Assembly: GCA_038276395.1 (NCBI GenBank)
Contig: JBBQAA010000049.1
Coordinates: 1 to 31,322 of the forward strand
DNA: 31,322 bases
Source of the DNA: JBBQAA01 sp038276395
GTDB lineage: Bacteria > Actinomycetota > Thermoleophilia > Solirubrobacterales > Solirubrobacteraceae
Direction of reading: 5' to 3'
This document shows positions 30,645-31,322 of the stretch, piece by piece. The notes beneath the pieces are model-generated. The model saw only the letters and a list, made by a program, of their open reading frames with translations, searched no databases and was not told where the DNA came from. The number at the start of each line of letters is the position of its first letter. The stretch's first letter is position 1. A program made the position numbers and the translations under genes.

Positions 30645-30649
30645 CCCTT
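30645..30649 (+). repeat. Target site duplication, right copy (CCCTT)
   Basis: CCCTT directly follows the right tip of the IS21 element and matches 28283-28287. Confidence 0.7.
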
Positions 30650-31090
30650 GACGCGCAGGGAACCGTGATCCCGCCGAAGAGCGCTGCCGGCAGGCGCAAA
30701 GGGTCCCGATCCCAGCAGCTCTCCGTGAGGAGTTGGTCGGTCTCAAGATGCAGCAGGTCCCCTGAGGAGGAGGCCCTCGTCTTCGCCCGAGCAGACGGAA
30801 GCGCCTTCAATCCGCGAGGGGGCACCCTGCGAGCTGAGAAGTCATGGGCTGCCGCCGGGCTTAGCCGAATCGGCTTCCACGAGTGCCGCCATGCTTCGCT
30901 TCGCTCATGATCGCTGCCGGCTGCAACGTGAAGAGCCTCGGCAGCTACATGGGCTACTCCACCATCGGCATCACGCTCGATCGCTACGGCCATCTCCTGC
31001 CCGGTAACAAGGCCGAGTCCGCCAGTCTGCTCGACGCCAAACCTCGCGCGCGCAGACACCGCTACAAGGCTCGCCGCGCTGGACGACTAA
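30650..31090 (+). pseudogene. Second tyrosine integrase remnant, part after the IS21 insertion
   Basis: Homologous to the first integrase remnant: DAQGTVIPPKSAAGRRK, EEEALVFARADGSAFNP, GFHECRHAS, then in another frame SLMIAAGCNVKSLGSYMGYSTIGITLDRYGHLLPGNKAE. A missing base near 30893 (CATGCTTCG for an expected CATGCTTTCG) breaks the frame at the catalytic R-H segment. An added base near 31037 breaks the C-terminal tail. The usual GH before the Tyr loop is GY. The nucleophile Tyr of LDRYGH is still present. It cannot encode an active enzyme. Confidence 0.75.
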
Positions 31091-31124
31091 CCGGCGTCGG
31101 ACCCCCAGTCCTTTCCTCCTCGGC
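31070..31124 (+). repeat. Direct repeat, copy 2
   Basis: Same as 26087-26140 apart from one added C in the run after GTCGGA. It covers the decayed integrase tail and the following non-coding bases. Confidence 0.75.
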
Positions 31125-31211
31125 TCTTCCTAAGGAGCTCCTTTGTGCCGTTGTAGATCGTCGTGATTCGCAGCGGCAAGCGCCGCGAACGCCTCGCTCG
31201 ATCCGGCTCGC

Positions 31212-31322
31212 CTACGCGTTTGACGGGGCACTGGGGGCGCCCCCAGTCATCGTCTCGAGGATGGCCACGACCGCGGGAGTCCCGTCGCGAGCGAAGGCGG
31301 CCTGCATGCGACGTGCCCCCGC
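31212..31322 (-). CDS. C-terminal end of an unidentified gene entering from the right
   Basis: The - frame runs from the window edge to TAG at 31212-31214, with about 36 codons ending mostly in G or C: RRMQAAFARDGTPAVVAILE then TMTGGAPSAPSNA. It reads as a natural C-terminus but I do not recognise it. The real start is probably outside the window. An 18-nt palindrome (31230-31247) lies within its last codons. Confidence 0.35.
   Translation of the reverse strand, partial: AGARRMQAAFARDGTPAVVAILETMTGGAPSAPSNA
31230..31247. other. Perfect 18-nt palindrome
   Basis: ACTGGGGGCGCCCCCAGT is fully self-complementary. A second palindrome, AAGGAGCTCCTT, lies at 31132-31143. They may be protein-binding sites or part of a transcript end for the - strand gene. 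No T-tract is seen. Confidence 0.45.

Noticed and set aside
1..31322. CRISPR arrays, rRNA genes and riboswitches.
   Set aside because: No regularly spaced repeats, no rRNA-like segments and no recognised riboswitch core were seen on reading both strands.

Overview
The window comes from a very GC-rich actinobacterium. Third codon positions are almost all G or C, GTG and TTG starts are common, genes overlap by NTGA, and several genes appear to be leaderless. The gene families (HMG-CoA reductase, WS/DGAT, several acyl-CoA dehydrogenases, a GINT1-like protein) would fit the Thermoleophilia/Solirubrobacterales. That placement is an inference from style and content, not from a marker gene.

Positions 1-7.0 kb (+ strand) carry an NmrA-like NAD(P)-binding protein, a class I-like HMG-CoA reductase, a GMC oxidoreductase, a cyclopropane-synthase-like methyltransferase and a secreted CocE/X-Pro-type hydrolase. 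Positions 7.0-7.5 kb hold decayed remnants, including the end of a peptidase S51 gene. Positions 7.6-17.6 kb (- strand) are a lipid/CoA-ester catabolic block. One tightly overlapped set is an acyl-CoA dehydrogenase, WS/DGAT, 2,4-dienoyl-CoA-reductase-like SDR, acyl-CoA dehydrogenase and HSL-type esterase. A second set is an FMN 2-hydroxyacid oxidase, an adjacent large/small acyl-CoA dehydrogenase pair that looks heteromeric, and a methyltransferase. A broken Uma2-family gene lies between the two sets. Divergently, from 17.67 kb, come a VOC protein, an SDR, two small proteins on the - strand, and an SRPBCC / class III alcohol dehydrogenase / metallo-beta-lactamase operon. Then follow an MMPL-transporter remnant, a possible 28-residue membrane peptide, a universal stress protein, a secreted subtilisin-like protease and tadA.

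From tRNA-Ser(CGA) at 25.33 kb to about 31.1 kb the character changes. This looks like the worn remains of integrative elements: an HNH/integrase chimera without a start codon, a lower-GC GINT1-like formyltransferase/beta-propeller gene, an IS3-type transposase remnant, and a second decayed tyrosine integrase. That second integrase is split by a complete IS21-family element (28288-30644) whose double terminal repeats and 5-bp target duplication can be read directly. The ends of the two integrase remnants share a direct repeat of about 54 bp.

The most notable regulatory signal is a recurring TAnnnT-type -10 box placed 6-10 nt before a start codon. It includes a symmetric divergent promoter at 17637-17666. 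I found no CRISPR array and no clearly new multi-gene system. The best leads for something undescribed are the GINT1-like cargo gene, the leaderless/bidirectional promoter architecture, and the catabolic acyl-CoA dehydrogenase block.
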